Below, in pieces: positions 43,080-53,031 of a stretch of 64,000 nucleotides of DNA. The notes under the pieces were generated by a model. The model searched no databases and was not told the DNA's origin. It saw nothing but the letters and a program-made list of their open reading frames with translations. Numbering within the stretch: the stretch's first letter is position 1; each line of letters begins with the position of its first letter. This DNA is from Larkinella insperata (lineage in GTDB: Bacteria; Bacteroidota; Bacteroidia; Cytophagales; Spirosomataceae), in NCBI RefSeq assembly GCF_026248825.1, contig NZ_CP110973.1:930001-994000 (forward strand), in the 5' to 3' direction. The translations under genes were made by a program, and so were the position numbers.

Positions 43080-43090
43080 GATGTTTTAAG

Positions 43091-43106
43091 AATTAAGACA
43101 GAGAAT
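43091..43106 (-). repeat. 16-base leader motif before the DUF4249 gene
   Basis: ATTCTCTGTCTTAATT on the minus strand, 12 bases before the start codon, identical to 45528-45543 before the receptor gene. Confidence 0.6.
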
Positions 43107-43130
43107 GTACCAAAAGCAATTAATGCGTAC

Positions 43131-45521
43131 TCAGAACCTGAAACTATAACTGACTGTGGGCACAACGGGAAAAAGTGAATAGCGGTAAAGCACCGTTTTT
43201 GACGCGATGCCCTCGGAACCACCCTTGCCCTCCAGCGAATAATAAAATGGGTTACGCCGGTTATAGGCATTATAAACACTTAGTTCCCAACTGCTTTCCC
43301 ACGCTTTTTTTCGGGTATGGAACTGCAGGCTAAGGTCCATGCGGTGATACGGCTCGGCCCGGAAACTGTTTTTAGCCCCATAATCCTTTACGTTGTGGGT
43401 GTCGATAAACGGGTTGGTGTTGGGCGTCGTGTGATCCGGGTTATTGGCGCTGGCGTAATAGCGCGACAAGGGAACCGTTAACGCCTGCCCCGTGCCGTAC
43501 ACCCAGGTACCGGATAGGCTTATACGCTTGCTCAGTTCGTACACCCCCACCACCGACAAATCATGCCGGCGGTCGTAACGCGGGAAGAACCTGCGCCCCC
43601 CGTTCAGATCGGCAAACTGCCACTGCGTCCACGACAGCGTGTAACCGATCCAACCCGACAACCGGCCCGTTTTCTTCTGGAGCATCACCTCCCCGCCGTA
43701 CGACCAGCCCCGGCCCGCCGTTACGTTATCCTCCCAACGCGCCTTTTGCCCCGTTGCTGTCATATCCGTAACGAGAAACGTTGCTCCTTCCCGATAGCTG
43801 ATGTTGTTCTTCATGGTTTTATGATACCCTTCCACCGTCAGAGCAAGGTCGGAATCAAAGTCTTTGACCAGCCCCAGCGCTACCTGCTCCGACTGCTGGG
43901 GTTTGACCCGGTCGGTCGTGGGCACCCACAGGTCCGTGGGCAGGCCAACGCCTGTGCTCGACAGCATGTGTACATACTGGTTCATTTGGGCGTAGGCTCC
44001 CTTGATGGTCCAGTGGCCGGGCAGTTTATAGCCCACCGACAGGCGGGGTTCGGGCCGCAGGTATTGGGCTTTGGGGTGGAAGAAGTAGCTCAGCCGCAAG
44101 CCGGCGTTGATCCGCCAGCGGTCGGTGGGCTGCCAATAATCTTCTGCGTAAACGCCCGATTCAACGACACGGATTTGCTGACCGGAGGTTCGGGCCAAAG
44201 TGGCGGTTTTAGCTTCGGCAGTCACAACTGCGCTGGGCGTAAACTGATGAGATGTTGCCTGAACGCCCAATCGAAACTGGTGATTCAAACCCGCCTGAAG
44301 GTCCCAATCCTGCTTGAATGTAAAATCCCGAATGTTCGACAGGTACTCCAGACGAAGCACCACGCCCGACGGATTCTGGCCTTCCGCCTTAACGGTTTCT
44401 TCACTAACAACTTGCATACGGTACTGACTAAAGATCAATGCCGCGTGGGCCGAGGCCCGGTTCGAGAACCGGTGGCTCCACCGCAGCGTACCCGTGGTGT
44501 TGCCCCAATTCAGACCTGCATCCAAGACCTGCTTGTCGTACATTTGCTGGCTTTTAAACTGATCGGCACTGGTGTAACCACTGACGTACAGCTGATCCCG
44601 CGCCCCCAGCTCAAACGATAGCTTGGCGTTGTAGTCCCCAAAACCCAAACGCGACGGAACACCCGACTCCCTGCCTTTGGCAACCAGACCCGTCAATGCC
44701 CCCAGATAACACTGACGAGCCGACACCACAAATGAGGATTTGCCCTGCTGCAGGGGGCCCTCCAGCGTCAGCCGCGAGGCAATCACCCCTATACTGCCCG
44801 TGCCGTGCAACGCCTGACGGTCGCCCGCCTTCAGACCCATCTCGATCACCGACGACAGCCGACCCCCGTAACGGGCCGGAAAACCGCCCTTGGTCAGTTC
44901 CGCGCCCTGGAGCGCATCGCCGTTGAAGACCGAGAAGAAGCCCAGCAGGTGGCTGGGGTTGTAGACCACCGCTTCGTCGAGGGTAATCAGGTTCTGATCC
45001 GGTCCCCCACCCCGCACGTACACCCCGGCGTTGCCTTCGGAGCCTTTCTGCACCCCGGGCATGAGTTGCAGCAGTTTCAGCACGTCTTTCTCGCCCATCA
45101 GGGCGGGTATTTTGTTGAGCTGCTCGAGGGGCACGTCGATGCGGCTCATCTGGGCCTGGTCGCTGGCTTTGGGGGCAGCGTGAGCTTTGACGGCCACTTC
45201 GGCCAGCTGCTGGCCGGGCGTCAGGAAGATGTCCAGGGTTTGGCAGTGAGCGGGGAAGATGGTGCGCGTCAGAGGCTGGTAGCCCACAAACGAAAACGTG
45301 ATCGTCAGACTGTCCCTGGTGGGTAGGGACAGGGTATAAGAACCGGTTTCATTGGTGACAGTGCCTAAATGATGATCAGGCACATAAACGTGAACACCCT
45401 GAAGCGGCTCATTGGTGGTCGTTTCTTTGACTAAACCCGAGAATAACACCGAAGTTTGTGCACGCGCGGCAATAGATACCAGCATAAGCACAACCCCTGC
45501 AAGGGTAATAAATCTTTTCAA
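43131..45521 (-). CDS. TonB-dependent receptor with carboxypeptidase-regulatory-like domain
   Basis: A 796-residue outer-membrane receptor. Signal peptide (LAGVVLMLVSIAARAQ), then a CarboxypepD_reg-like domain (GLVKETTTNEPLQGVHVYVP, about 28-105), the plug (LNKIPALMGEKDVLKLLQLM and GGGPDQNLITLDEAVVYNP, about 130-230), and a long barrel with a C-terminal aromatic strand ending VPTVSYSFRF. The substrate is unknown. The start codon is TTG at 45521. With the DUF4249 gene it forms an uptake pair; no sigma/anti-sigma genes are next to it. Confidence 0.95.
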   Translation of the reverse strand: MKRFITLAGVVLMLVSIAARAQTSVLFSGLVKETTTNEPLQGVHVYVPDHHLGTVTNETGSYTLSLPTRDSLTITFSFVGYQPLTRTIFPAHCQTLDIFLTPGQQLAEVAVKAHAAPKASDQAQMSRIDVPLEQLNKIPALMGEKDVLKLLQLMPGVQKGSEGNAGVYVRGGGPDQNLITLDEAVVYNPSHLLGFFSVFNGDALQGAELTKGGFPARYGGRLSSVIEMGLKAGDRQALHGTGSIGVIASRLTLEGPLQQGKSSFVVSARQCYLGALTGLVAKGRESGVPSRLGFGDYNAKLSFELGARDQLYVSGYTSADQFKSQQMYDKQVLDAGLNWGNTTGTLRWSHRFSNRASAHAALIFSQYRMQVVSEETVKAEGQNPSGVVLRLEYLSNIRDFTFKQDWDLQAGLNHQFRLGVQATSHQFTPSAVVTAEAKTATLARTSGQQIRVVESGVYAEDYWQPTDRWRINAGLRLSYFFHPKAQYLRPEPRLSVGYKLPGHWTIKGAYAQMNQYVHMLSSTGVGLPTDLWVPTTDRVKPQQSEQVALGLVKDFDSDLALTVEGYHKTMKNNISYREGATFLVTDMTATGQKARWEDNVTAGRGWSYGGEVMLQKKTGRLSGWIGYTLSWTQWQFADLNGGRRFFPRYDRRHDLSVVGVYELSKRISLSGTWVYGTGQALTVPLSRYYASANNPDHTTPNTNPFIDTHNVKDYGAKNSFRAEPYHRMDLSLQFHTRKKAWESSWELSVYNAYNRRNPFYYSLEGKGGSEGIASKTVLYRYSLFPVVPTVSYSFRF

Positions 45522-46129
45522 AATATAAATTAAGACAGAGAATAAGTAATTTTACCTACCACAAGGTAAGTAAATTGCCAGACATATTTACTAAATAAAA
45601 GCAAAAAACATTTACCCTTTCTCATCAGAATTTAGTATACGGCTTCACCAGTTAACGTAAGTATCTAAAAGAGAAGGAGATACAATAAATCAAAAGGGTA
45701 AACCCTTTTACGTTTATGCGAAAGAAAGTAAAACCGCAAAGTTTATGCGCCTATAACCTGCACAAAAAATTATCAATTCTGTGAAACGCTGCTTTCTATT
45801 TATCTTTTGCTACTCTTAGATTAACCTGAAACTTTCTGGCGGTATCCTGGCACTGAACCTTCATCTCAAACCACTAAATCACTTTTAAGATAACCCGTTG
45901 CCAACCTGCTTACAAAGAGGTATTATTGTCTGATAAAATCACTGATAAAGTCGTCGCCAATTACTCGCTATCGGTATTTTAAGCCGCTATATCCACACCA
46001 ACTTCAGCTTTTTTTATTACTTTCTTTGATATACTGCTACCCTTACTGTCGGTTAAATTCACCAAAAGCGGTCAAATTTAGCGGTGCTACCAGGGAGTAT
46101 TCATGTAGTTAGTTTAATGCTCAACGTTT
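45522..46129. other. AT-rich divergent region upstream of the receptor and the sugar transferase
   Basis: About 600 bases with no gene, rich in AT. It must carry the promoters of the receptor operon (minus) and the sugar transferase (plus). I see no riboswitch-like fold; only the leader motif at 45528-45543 stands out. Confidence 0.45.
45528..45543 (-). repeat. 16-base leader motif before the receptor gene
   Basis: ATTCTCTGTCTTAATT on the minus strand, 6 bases before the TTG start, identical to the copy at 43091-43106. Confidence 0.6.
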
Positions 46130-46780
46130 ATGCTTAGTCTCGATTCGGGAGTTTACACACTTCCGTCTCCCACCAACTATAGTTCGAAAGACCTTCCTTC
46201 ACAAGCCGGAAAAAGGCTATTTGATCTTGTAATTACTTTTCTGCTCCTAGTATTCTTTCTGGCTTGGGCTGTGCCCCTGATTGCTATGATGATTCGTCTG
46301 ACATCCCGGGGCCCCGTTTTTCTTATTCAGCTGCGCACAGGCAAACATGGCCGACCCTATCGCTACTTTCGGTTTCGCACTACCCCTTGTATCGCCCAAA
46401 AAGGGCTTTCGACCACCTCCTATCCGCCCGCTCAGGTAACGGCTCTGGGTCGATTTCTCCGTGCTACGCACCTGGATGAATTGCCTTTGTTTTTCAATGT
46501 GCTGCTTGGAGATATGAGCATCGTTGGTCCCCGTCCTCATACACTTCAATACGACGCTCAACACTGGACGTTACCGGGCTACCGGGATCGGTATCGGATG
46601 CGTCCTGGTATTATAGGTCTCTCCCAAATTCGCGCCCGCCGGGTGAAGTTGCAGCAGCCGGATTCGGTTCACAACGGAATTCGGTACGACCGCTGGTACC
46701 TCAGCCAATATTCGCTCGGCTTGGATTTAAAAATCTGCTGGTGGAAAATTAGCCGCCCCTATCCTATCGCCCACAATTAA
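46130..46780 (+). CDS. Sugar transferase (polyprenyl-phosphate glycosyl-1-phosphate transferase)
   Basis: A 216-residue membrane enzyme of the bacterial sugar transferase family that loads the first sugar phosphate on the lipid carrier in exopolysaccharide synthesis. Marks: KRLFDLVITFLLLVFFLA (membrane anchor), SRGPVFLIQLRTGKHGRPY, LGRFLRATHLDELPLFFNVL, GDMSIVGPRPH, and RPGIIGLSQI. No Gtr or wzx genes are adjacent, so it is an isolated member and its pathway cannot be told. Length is typical of the monotopic type. Confidence 0.93.
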   Translation: MLSLDSGVYTLPSPTNYSSKDLPSQAGKRLFDLVITFLLLVFFLAWAVPLIAMMIRLTSRGPVFLIQLRTGKHGRPYRYFRFRTTPCIAQKGLSTTSYPPAQVTALGRFLRATHLDELPLFFNVLLGDMSIVGPRPHTLQYDAQHWTLPGYRDRYRMRPGIIGLSQIRARRVKLQQPDSVHNGIRYDRWYLSQYSLGLDLKICWWKISRPYPIAHN

Positions 46781-46874
46781 CAGACAAAAGGTTCGCATTT
46801 ATCAGCCAGAATTAGTAACATAATGGCATAGAGTTTGCTATCCTAATGAAAGTTATGGATCAACATTACTTTCT

Positions 46875-47243
46875 ATGAATAGCACACGTACTAGCGTTAA
46901 AGTTCGAGACAGAAGAGGCAGAGCGATTACGATTTCGGCTAAACAAATCTTATTTTTCGAGGGATGGAGCAATTATAGCCGCATTTTCCTCAATAAACAG
47001 ACTAGTTTTGTCTCCAGTTATACACTCAAAGAGCAACAGGAGTACCATCCCAGCTTCTGGCGCATCTCAAGGTCCTACCTGGTTAACCCGGAACATATTG
47101 TCCACACGGAACTACACGATATGCACAACAGTTGGGTTGAATTATCAGACAGTACCCGTCTTCCGGTGAGTCGTCGGAGAGTGAAATCCGTTATTTTGCT
47201 GGCCAAGTTCTTTACGACGTCCCTCTCTCAGGTCACTGAATAA
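46875..47243 (+). CDS. LytTR DNA-binding domain protein
   Basis: A 122-residue protein consisting only of a LytTR domain: ISAKQILFFEGWSNYSRIFL, WRISRSYLVNPEHIV, and LPVSRRRVKSV. No receiver or membrane segment, so how it is controlled is unclear. It is 94 bases after the sugar transferase on the same strand and may regulate it. Confidence 0.85.
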   Translation: MNSTRTSVKVRDRRGRAITISAKQILFFEGWSNYSRIFLNKQTSFVSSYTLKEQQEYHPSFWRISRSYLVNPEHIVHTELHDMHNSWVELSDSTRLPVSRRRVKSVILLAKFFTTSLSQVTE

Positions 47244-47851
47244 TCGGTGATGGGCACGTATCACTTCTTTAACCGGTCGAGTAAGTCTTCTTGTTGACAG
47301 CGTAAAACTGTTCCGATCAAATAGCGTTAGAAGTTTATTCTTTGTGATGCACCTCCTGAATTCTTTTAAAGCGGATGCGCAACTAGCCATTACCCTGTTT
47401 TAGATACGGTTTGTTGACTAGTTTGCCATCTGTTAAACCGCTTACTCCTTTTTGTACCGTTTGCGTTTCTTACGCTTCTCTGCCTACCTTCTTTTATTCC
47501 CTGATTCGTTTAAAAGTGTCACCGGCGTTTGCTCATCGTCTGTCCTGCCCCGGTCATCTTTCCTGTAAATGCCTAATTCGCAAAACCGGCTTCTGGAAGG
47601 GGTGTGAAATGAGTTCGTCAAAGTAAGCCCATACAACAGATTAATTGCCTTTTTAAAGCCCGATTTACTCAAAACGGTAAAGAAGGCAGACCACCTTATT
47701 GCCGTTGACCCTGTGCGGTTAAAACCTCCACCCCATACCAATAAATAGAAGTAACATGGATAGTTAATTTAGAAAAAAACCAGTCAATTGACTGGTTTTT
47801 TCTTGCTATCTAACCTGATTTCTCCGGTCTTCCCGGTAAAGACGTTTTGAT
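47244..47851. other. Gene-free stretch
   Basis: Several frames of 70-85 codons exist on both strands but none looks like protein. A perfect 28-bp palindromic terminator (listed) lies near its right end. Otherwise nothing recognisable. Confidence 0.45.
47774..47801 (-). terminator. Perfectly palindromic bidirectional terminator
   Basis: Six A, CCAGTCAATTGACTGG, six T: a perfect 28-bp dyad with A/T tails on both sides. It lies 51 bases after the end of the small minus-strand gene at 47852. Confidence 0.75.
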
Positions 47852-48085
47852 TTAGTTTCCATAAATCAATTGAAATCCCTTTGTAAACATCCGACTAGCA
47901 ATATCGGGTGAAACAACCAAAAATGCGCTTTTATCCCGGGCAACGATCTGCGCGTTTAGCCCTTCCATAAAGAATTGATTAGCACAACTAATTGCTTGAG
48001 GTAAGCTCGTAAAACAGCAGGACGACAAGTGATTGCGTGCCAGAGCGGGTGCCATAAGAGCCGAAGCCTCGGTGATTGCATTCAT
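47852..48085 (-). CDS. Hypothetical small protein
   Basis: A 77-residue protein from MNAITEASALMAP at 48085; the frame is open to 48112. Features NHLSSCCFTSLPQAISCANQF and DKSAFLVVSPDIASRMF suggest a compact alpha/beta peptide with three Cys. Support comes from the terminator that follows it on the same strand. No family recognised. Confidence 0.5.
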   Translation of the reverse strand: MNAITEASALMAPALARNHLSSCCFTSLPQAISCANQFFMEGLNAQIVARDKSAFLVVSPDIASRMFTKGFQLIYGN

Positions 48086-48335
48086 TAAAATAAGTACAGT
48101 TACGGTGGACAATTCAAAGATACTAACAAAATTATAAGTTAAGTAGTATTACTTAACAATGTTAGTTTACGGCTTCTTATAAAAGATACAAAACACTCTA
48201 AATTAAGCTAAAAATAGACATTGATACACTACATCAAATATATTTTCCTATTTTCCGCCAAACCAGATATAAGTAATTATGTCTTATAATCTGCTTCGAT
48301 CATACTTGAAAAAGCGGCTCATGATTTATAAAAGC

Positions 48336-48369
48336 ACAAAAAAGCCTGCTCTCAACGAAAGCAGGCTTT
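48336..48369 (-). terminator. Terminator of the large GH-like/Ig protein gene
   Basis: AAAGCCTGCT (48341-48350) pairs with AGCAGGCTTT (48360-48369). On the minus strand it is followed by a run of T. It lies 41 bases after the stop at 48410. Confidence 0.8.
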
Positions 48370-48409
48370 CCGGTAAATCCAGGTTATTTATTGTCTTACG
48401 AGAGCATTA

Positions 48410-51400
48410 CTATTTTACTACCTTCAGCGTATGCATCAGGCCTTCTCCCTGTTGAATCTTCAGCAGATAAAGTCCGGATGATAGTCCGTATGGCTGCATA
48501 TTTAAAATTACTTTTCCAGCCTCAACGCGTGTGTTGTTTTCTGAGATTAGCAGTTGCCGCCCTGAGGTCGAAACAATCGTGAATCGATAGGGAGCTTGCG
48601 GGGGAAATCGCTCCAGTGTCGTCGGCAAACTTATTTCAATCAGATCGTTGAACGGGTTGGGGAAAGCCCCCCAGCTTCCTTCAACCGATTCCGCCGACAA
48701 ACGCGCCGACGACGGGCAAGTCAGTGTTTTAGGCGCATATTTCAACGTATAGGCGCTGTTTAAAACCCTGGCGCTGATCTCGTGCGGTTTGTTGTCTTTC
48801 AGGCTCGCCGGAGTCGTAAAACTGTACGCGTGATTCCCGTTGCCTTTGCCCGCATTCAGCAGATCTCCTCTGAAGATAGCTGCCTCAACACTGCCGATTG
48901 GCTGTCCATCAGCGTAAAACTCCACCGTCAGGGGCGTATTCGGCTTGTTCCGATCCCATACCCAGCCCCGGATCGTGCTGCACTCAACCTTGTCCAGATA
49001 ACCGTCAAAATTACCCGTCACCAGCTCCGGCGCGGCCTGTATTTTCAATTGAAAAGTAAGACGCACCGTGGCCCCTTCATTATCGGTCGCCGTTACAAGA
49101 ACCGTAACCGCCGTCGCCGACGTAGGTGTACCTGCAATAAGATTGGCTTCGGCATCGTAACGCAGTCCAGCGGGTAAGCCCGTAACCTCAACGCTGGCAA
49201 TGCGACCGTCCACATCCGCAAACACCGTTGGCCCAACGGCATAAGCGAATGCCTTGCCAACCGTGGCGGTCTGGTCGGGAATGGGCTGTGCAACGACCGG
49301 CGCCCGGTTTTCGCCCGCTGGGGCCGGATTGATCGTCAACTGAAAAGTTGTTGTAACCCAGTCGCCGTAGTCGTCGGTCGCTTTAACCGTAACCGTGGTC
49401 GCTTCGCCCATCGTTTCACTCGCCAGATTCCGGTTGTTGGACGCCAGCGTGGGCGTCCCGCTGATCGACCGAACGGTTCGGGTATACGTAAGCCCGCTGG
49501 GCAATGGACTTGTAAGCTCGACGGTTGCGATCGTTCCGTCGGAGTCGCTGAAGCTATCTTCGGCAATGGTATAGGCGAACGGTTGGCCCGCTGTGGCTGT
49601 CAAATTCGGAATGGTCCGGCTAACGACCGGCGGCTTATTGACAACGGCATCAGCAGCCGCAACCGCTATTTTGAAAGTTGTTGTGGCGGTAGCGCCCAAC
49701 CCGTCCGTCGCTTTAAGCGTAACTGTTACTGTCCCGGCAGTCGTTGGCTGACCACTAATCAACCGGCTCGACGAACTGTAAGACAATCCGCCGGGCAAAC
49801 CACTCACCTGAACGCTGCTCAGGTTATTATCCGGATCGGTAAACGTACCGGCGTCGAGCACCAGTGAAAAAGCCTGCCCCACCTTCGCCGACTGATCGGC
49901 AACGGTTTTGGCAACAACCGGGGGGCTATTGGCCGGAGCAGCCGTTACCACAACCGTTACAAGCGCGGGTGTGTATCCACCCTGACCGTCCGATACCACC
50001 AAGCTGGCCGTAAACGTACCGATCTGGTTGGGCAAGCCACTGAAGGTTCGGGTTGCCTGGTTGTAAGCCAGACCGGCAATTCCACCGCTAATGGCGTACA
50101 ACAGTGTCTGCCCGTCTTCATGCGAGAACGCCGGCAGCGTGTAGGTAAACGGCGTGTTGAGGTACCCGTATTGAGTCGGAATTGGCACCGCTACCGGCGG
50201 ATTGTTAGTCGGGTCCGATACCGGGGCCGTGCTGGCAGGACACGTTAGCGTCCTGGGGGACCCCTTCAGGTAGTAATCCGAATTTTCGATCCGCAGGCTG
50301 ATGACGTGTGGCAACCCGTCTTTGATGCTGGCCGGTATGATAAACTGATAACCGTGTTGTCCGTTGCCTTTTTTAACCGCTACCAGATCGGGGCGTACTA
50401 CATCCGCTGTAAACGTACCGATCACGTTCGAACCATCGAGAACTTCAATGGGCAGGGGCGTGTTAGGCAAATTCCGGTCCCAGACCCACCCCCAGATATC
50501 TCCTTCACAGGTGTAGGTGTCAAGGTATCCCTCAAAGTTACCGGTTCGTTTGATCACTGGTGCAGCTTCGTTAATCGTCAGTTGAACTAGCGTTGTCCCA
50601 ATACGGTTGGATGGGTCAGCCGCCGAATAGGTCAGCGAATAAACGCCAGCCGTTGTTGGTACACCACTGATCGTGCCAGTTTGGGAGGAAAACGACAAAC
50701 CGGGTGCAATTCCGGCCAATTTGTAAGTTAACGGTAATTCCTCCGGATCCGTAAAGGGGGGTAGTGTATACGTAAACCCCTTGCCCACCTGCCCGGTTTG
50801 CGCCCCGATTACCGGAGCCACCGGCGGCTGATTGGTTCCCGCGGCATCGGCAACCGTCAGCCGGAAACTCGCCGTTACCGTCGCATCCAGGTTGTCCCGG
50901 GCAATCAGGGTAACGATCCGGGATTCGGCCCGGGTGGGCGTTCCGGCGAGCTCGCCCGTGGCACTCACCCACCGAATCCCTTCCGGCAAGCCGCTGACCT
51001 GAATGCCCACGATGGTTCCGTCGGCATCCGAAAAAGGCTGCCCAATCGAATAACTGAACGGCTCACCCACCATGGCGGTCTGGTCAGGAATGGGCTGTTT
51101 CAGGATCGGTAAACTATTCAGGACCGGCGGCTCATTCCGGAGCAGGTCTTCGTCGATTTCGATGCGCACGGGCTTGTTTCCGTTCTGGCTGTACCGCTGG
51201 TTCCAGCGTTCCTGCGCAATCGAATTATTCTTCAAAATGTCCGAAAGTTTGTAACCGATGGCGTTACCGGCGGTTTGTACCTGCGTAACGGGCTGGCCCA
51301 GTAACCCTCTTGAGGTTACCATTGCAATCAAATCCGTCAACTTCTGGCGGGCGTCTTTTCCACCAAAGTTGGCCAGCGTCAGCATTTTCGCCCCGTGTTC

Positions 51401-52600
51401 GAAACACTGCGCAATTTGCTCATAGTACTTTTCCAGAGACACCGAATTATGGAACATTCCGTCAACGGCGTTGATCATAAACGCGCCGGGTTTGAGGTTG
51501 CTCCGGACGAGGTCCATCGAGAAGCGGTGGTTGTAGTCCGGTCCATCGTTGAACTTTAAACCGTCGGCGGTCTGGCCCAGATTTTTGAAGGCCAGCGTCG
51601 CCCGTAAGCCCGACAGACGGTCCCAGACGCAACCGTGCTGGTTGACCATGACGATTGCGGGGTCAACGGCTTTGACGGTTTGGTTTACTTGGTCGATAAA
51701 CGCCTTGAGCTGCCGGTGCCGGAAAACGTACCAGTCGTTGCCCCGCGTACCGAGTTGAGAAGCATACGGGTTGGATTTATCGTTGGGCGGTGGCATCACC
51801 CGGTTCCACTGGCTGAAATCGGTTCCCCAGCGTTGATTGAGCTGCGACAAACTGAAACGGGCCTGAAGGTACGTGCGAAAAGCCGTTAGTTCGTGGATGC
51901 TGTAATCGTAAGGAACCACGTACTTCGCGCCGGTCGGGGGGTCGTAAACCGGTGAATATTCCGATTCCAGAGCGGGTGAAACCACCACCGAGAAAAACAA
52001 AAGCTGCCCCTGTTCCTGAAGGTAGTGATACCGGTTTGCAACCTCGCTTACGAAGGTACTGGCCCGATCAACGGTGGGCTGATGGGAAAACGAAAATTGA
52101 ATGATTCCCTTTGCGGCCCGCCGGGAACTGTCGGCGGCCTGCATGGTTTCGTGAACCGTCCAGAACCCGCCCAATCGCTCAAACTCCCGCCCGACGTGCA
52201 CCCGCAGGGCGATTTTCAAACCCAGCCGCTGGGCAGTCTGCACGTGCGAATCAACAACATCCCACATCGGGCGGCTGTCGGTAGCCGGGTAAATCTGATC
52301 CCAGTTTATGGTAATTTCTACCGCGTTACAGCCCGCCAGCGCAGAGTGTTCAATGCGTTCATCATCCACGCGGGGATCGCTCTCAAAATTGAAAATGGTG
52401 ACGCCGATGTACCGTTTGTCGTCGGTACCGGAGGGTGAAATCCGGGCCTGTTTTCGCGGACCGGGAAGCGGAAGATCAACCGGAATAGCTTTTACCAAAC
52501 TTGACGAGGCAACCAGAAATAACGCCACACCCAGGGTACTCTTCAACGCGTGGACAAGTCGATTTAAACCCGTCCTGTGGATAGGTAGATTTAAAAACAT
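48410..52600 (-). CDS. Large T9SS-secreted protein: glycosidase-like barrel plus Ig repeats
   Basis: A 1396-residue secreted protein. Signal (LGVALFLVASSSLVKAIPV), then residues about 50-450 look like a GH42/GH-A TIM barrel (HSALAGCNAVEITINWDQIYP, LKIALRVHVGREFER, LNQRWGTDFSQWNRV). Six or so putative Ig domains follow, with the repeated pattern PIPDQTA-VG-PF-Y and GLPEGIRWVSATGELAGTPT. Two copies of a domain with GWVWDRN-PNTPL sit near residues 695-790 and 1205-1300. A C-terminal sorting domain (FPNPFNDLIEISLP to HTLKVVK) shows type IX export. The start at 52600 precedes the signal. Catalytic Glu residues were not assigned. Confidence 0.85.
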   Translation of the reverse strand: MFLNLPIHRTGLNRLVHALKSTLGVALFLVASSSLVKAIPVDLPLPGPRKQARISPSGTDDKRYIGVTIFNFESDPRVDDERIEHSALAGCNAVEITINWDQIYPATDSRPMWDVVDSHVQTAQRLGLKIALRVHVGREFERLGGFWTVHETMQAADSSRRAAKGIIQFSFSHQPTVDRASTFVSEVANRYHYLQEQGQLLFFSVVVSPALESEYSPVYDPPTGAKYVVPYDYSIHELTAFRTYLQARFSLSQLNQRWGTDFSQWNRVMPPPNDKSNPYASQLGTRGNDWYVFRHRQLKAFIDQVNQTVKAVDPAIVMVNQHGCVWDRLSGLRATLAFKNLGQTADGLKFNDGPDYNHRFSMDLVRSNLKPGAFMINAVDGMFHNSVSLEKYYEQIAQCFEHGAKMLTLANFGGKDARQKLTDLIAMVTSRGLLGQPVTQVQTAGNAIGYKLSDILKNNSIAQERWNQRYSQNGNKPVRIEIDEDLLRNEPPVLNSLPILKQPIPDQTAMVGEPFSYSIGQPFSDADGTIVGIQVSGLPEGIRWVSATGELAGTPTRAESRIVTLIARDNLDATVTASFRLTVADAAGTNQPPVAPVIGAQTGQVGKGFTYTLPPFTDPEELPLTYKLAGIAPGLSFSSQTGTISGVPTTAGVYSLTYSAADPSNRIGTTLVQLTINEAAPVIKRTGNFEGYLDTYTCEGDIWGWVWDRNLPNTPLPIEVLDGSNVIGTFTADVVRPDLVAVKKGNGQHGYQFIIPASIKDGLPHVISLRIENSDYYLKGSPRTLTCPASTAPVSDPTNNPPVAVPIPTQYGYLNTPFTYTLPAFSHEDGQTLLYAISGGIAGLAYNQATRTFSGLPNQIGTFTASLVVSDGQGGYTPALVTVVVTAAPANSPPVVAKTVADQSAKVGQAFSLVLDAGTFTDPDNNLSSVQVSGLPGGLSYSSSSRLISGQPTTAGTVTVTLKATDGLGATATTTFKIAVAAADAVVNKPPVVSRTIPNLTATAGQPFAYTIAEDSFSDSDGTIATVELTSPLPSGLTYTRTVRSISGTPTLASNNRNLASETMGEATTVTVKATDDYGDWVTTTFQLTINPAPAGENRAPVVAQPIPDQTATVGKAFAYAVGPTVFADVDGRIASVEVTGLPAGLRYDAEANLIAGTPTSATAVTVLVTATDNEGATVRLTFQLKIQAAPELVTGNFDGYLDKVECSTIRGWVWDRNKPNTPLTVEFYADGQPIGSVEAAIFRGDLLNAGKGNGNHAYSFTTPASLKDNKPHEISARVLNSAYTLKYAPKTLTCPSSARLSAESVEGSWGAFPNPFNDLIEISLPTTLERFPPQAPYRFTIVSTSGRQLLISENNTRVEAGKVILNMQPYGLSSGLYLLKIQQGEGLMHTLKVVK

Positions 52601-53031
52601 AATTACGTAACGGTGAGTAGATTGATTACAATTCTTCACTGACTTCAGCAGAAGCCGTTCCCGTTTCTTCACATCATCCCGAACACCTTGCAAATCGACC
52701 AAAAACGATGAAATCGTTGCGATTTCTAATTGGTCGATTGCCTGGCGAACCGTTTCCAGTGATCAATCGTGAAAATCAACTCTGCAAAAGCGGTGCCAAC
52801 AAAGACGTTTTGTTAGTTACCGGTATACGTTTCTGTAAACTAATGGCTTATACCAAGGCAAAGAGTGCTTGAAAAAGCAGCAAGCGACAAGAGATTGTCC
52901 TGCCGGGAATGCAGGAATTATTCCCGCGTAACGCTCACCCGGCGATTTTCGGAGTGCGGTATACGTCATTAAATACTAACAGCACCGGCCGACCGGAGGC
53001 AGCGACAAACCGTTTCGGGAAAAACTCAGCA
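52601..53031. other. Gene-free stretch upstream of the large secreted protein
   Basis: Holds the promoter of the 1396-residue protein gene on the minus strand and the end of the globin gene. No credible gene, repeat or hairpin noted. Confidence 0.4.

Noticed and set aside
43563..44621. Long open frame of 352 codons on the plus strand inside the TonB-receptor gene
   Set aside because: It is antisense to a clear receptor and has no domain; GC-rich codon bias of the real gene produces such shadow frames.
42144..45521. SusC/SusD pair
   Set aside because: The lipoprotein is DUF4249, not SusD, and the receptor is not of the 1000-residue SusC class.
47411..47741. Short frames on both strands between the LytTR gene and the small minus-strand gene
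   Set aside because: None has a recognisable motif, and they overlap each other.
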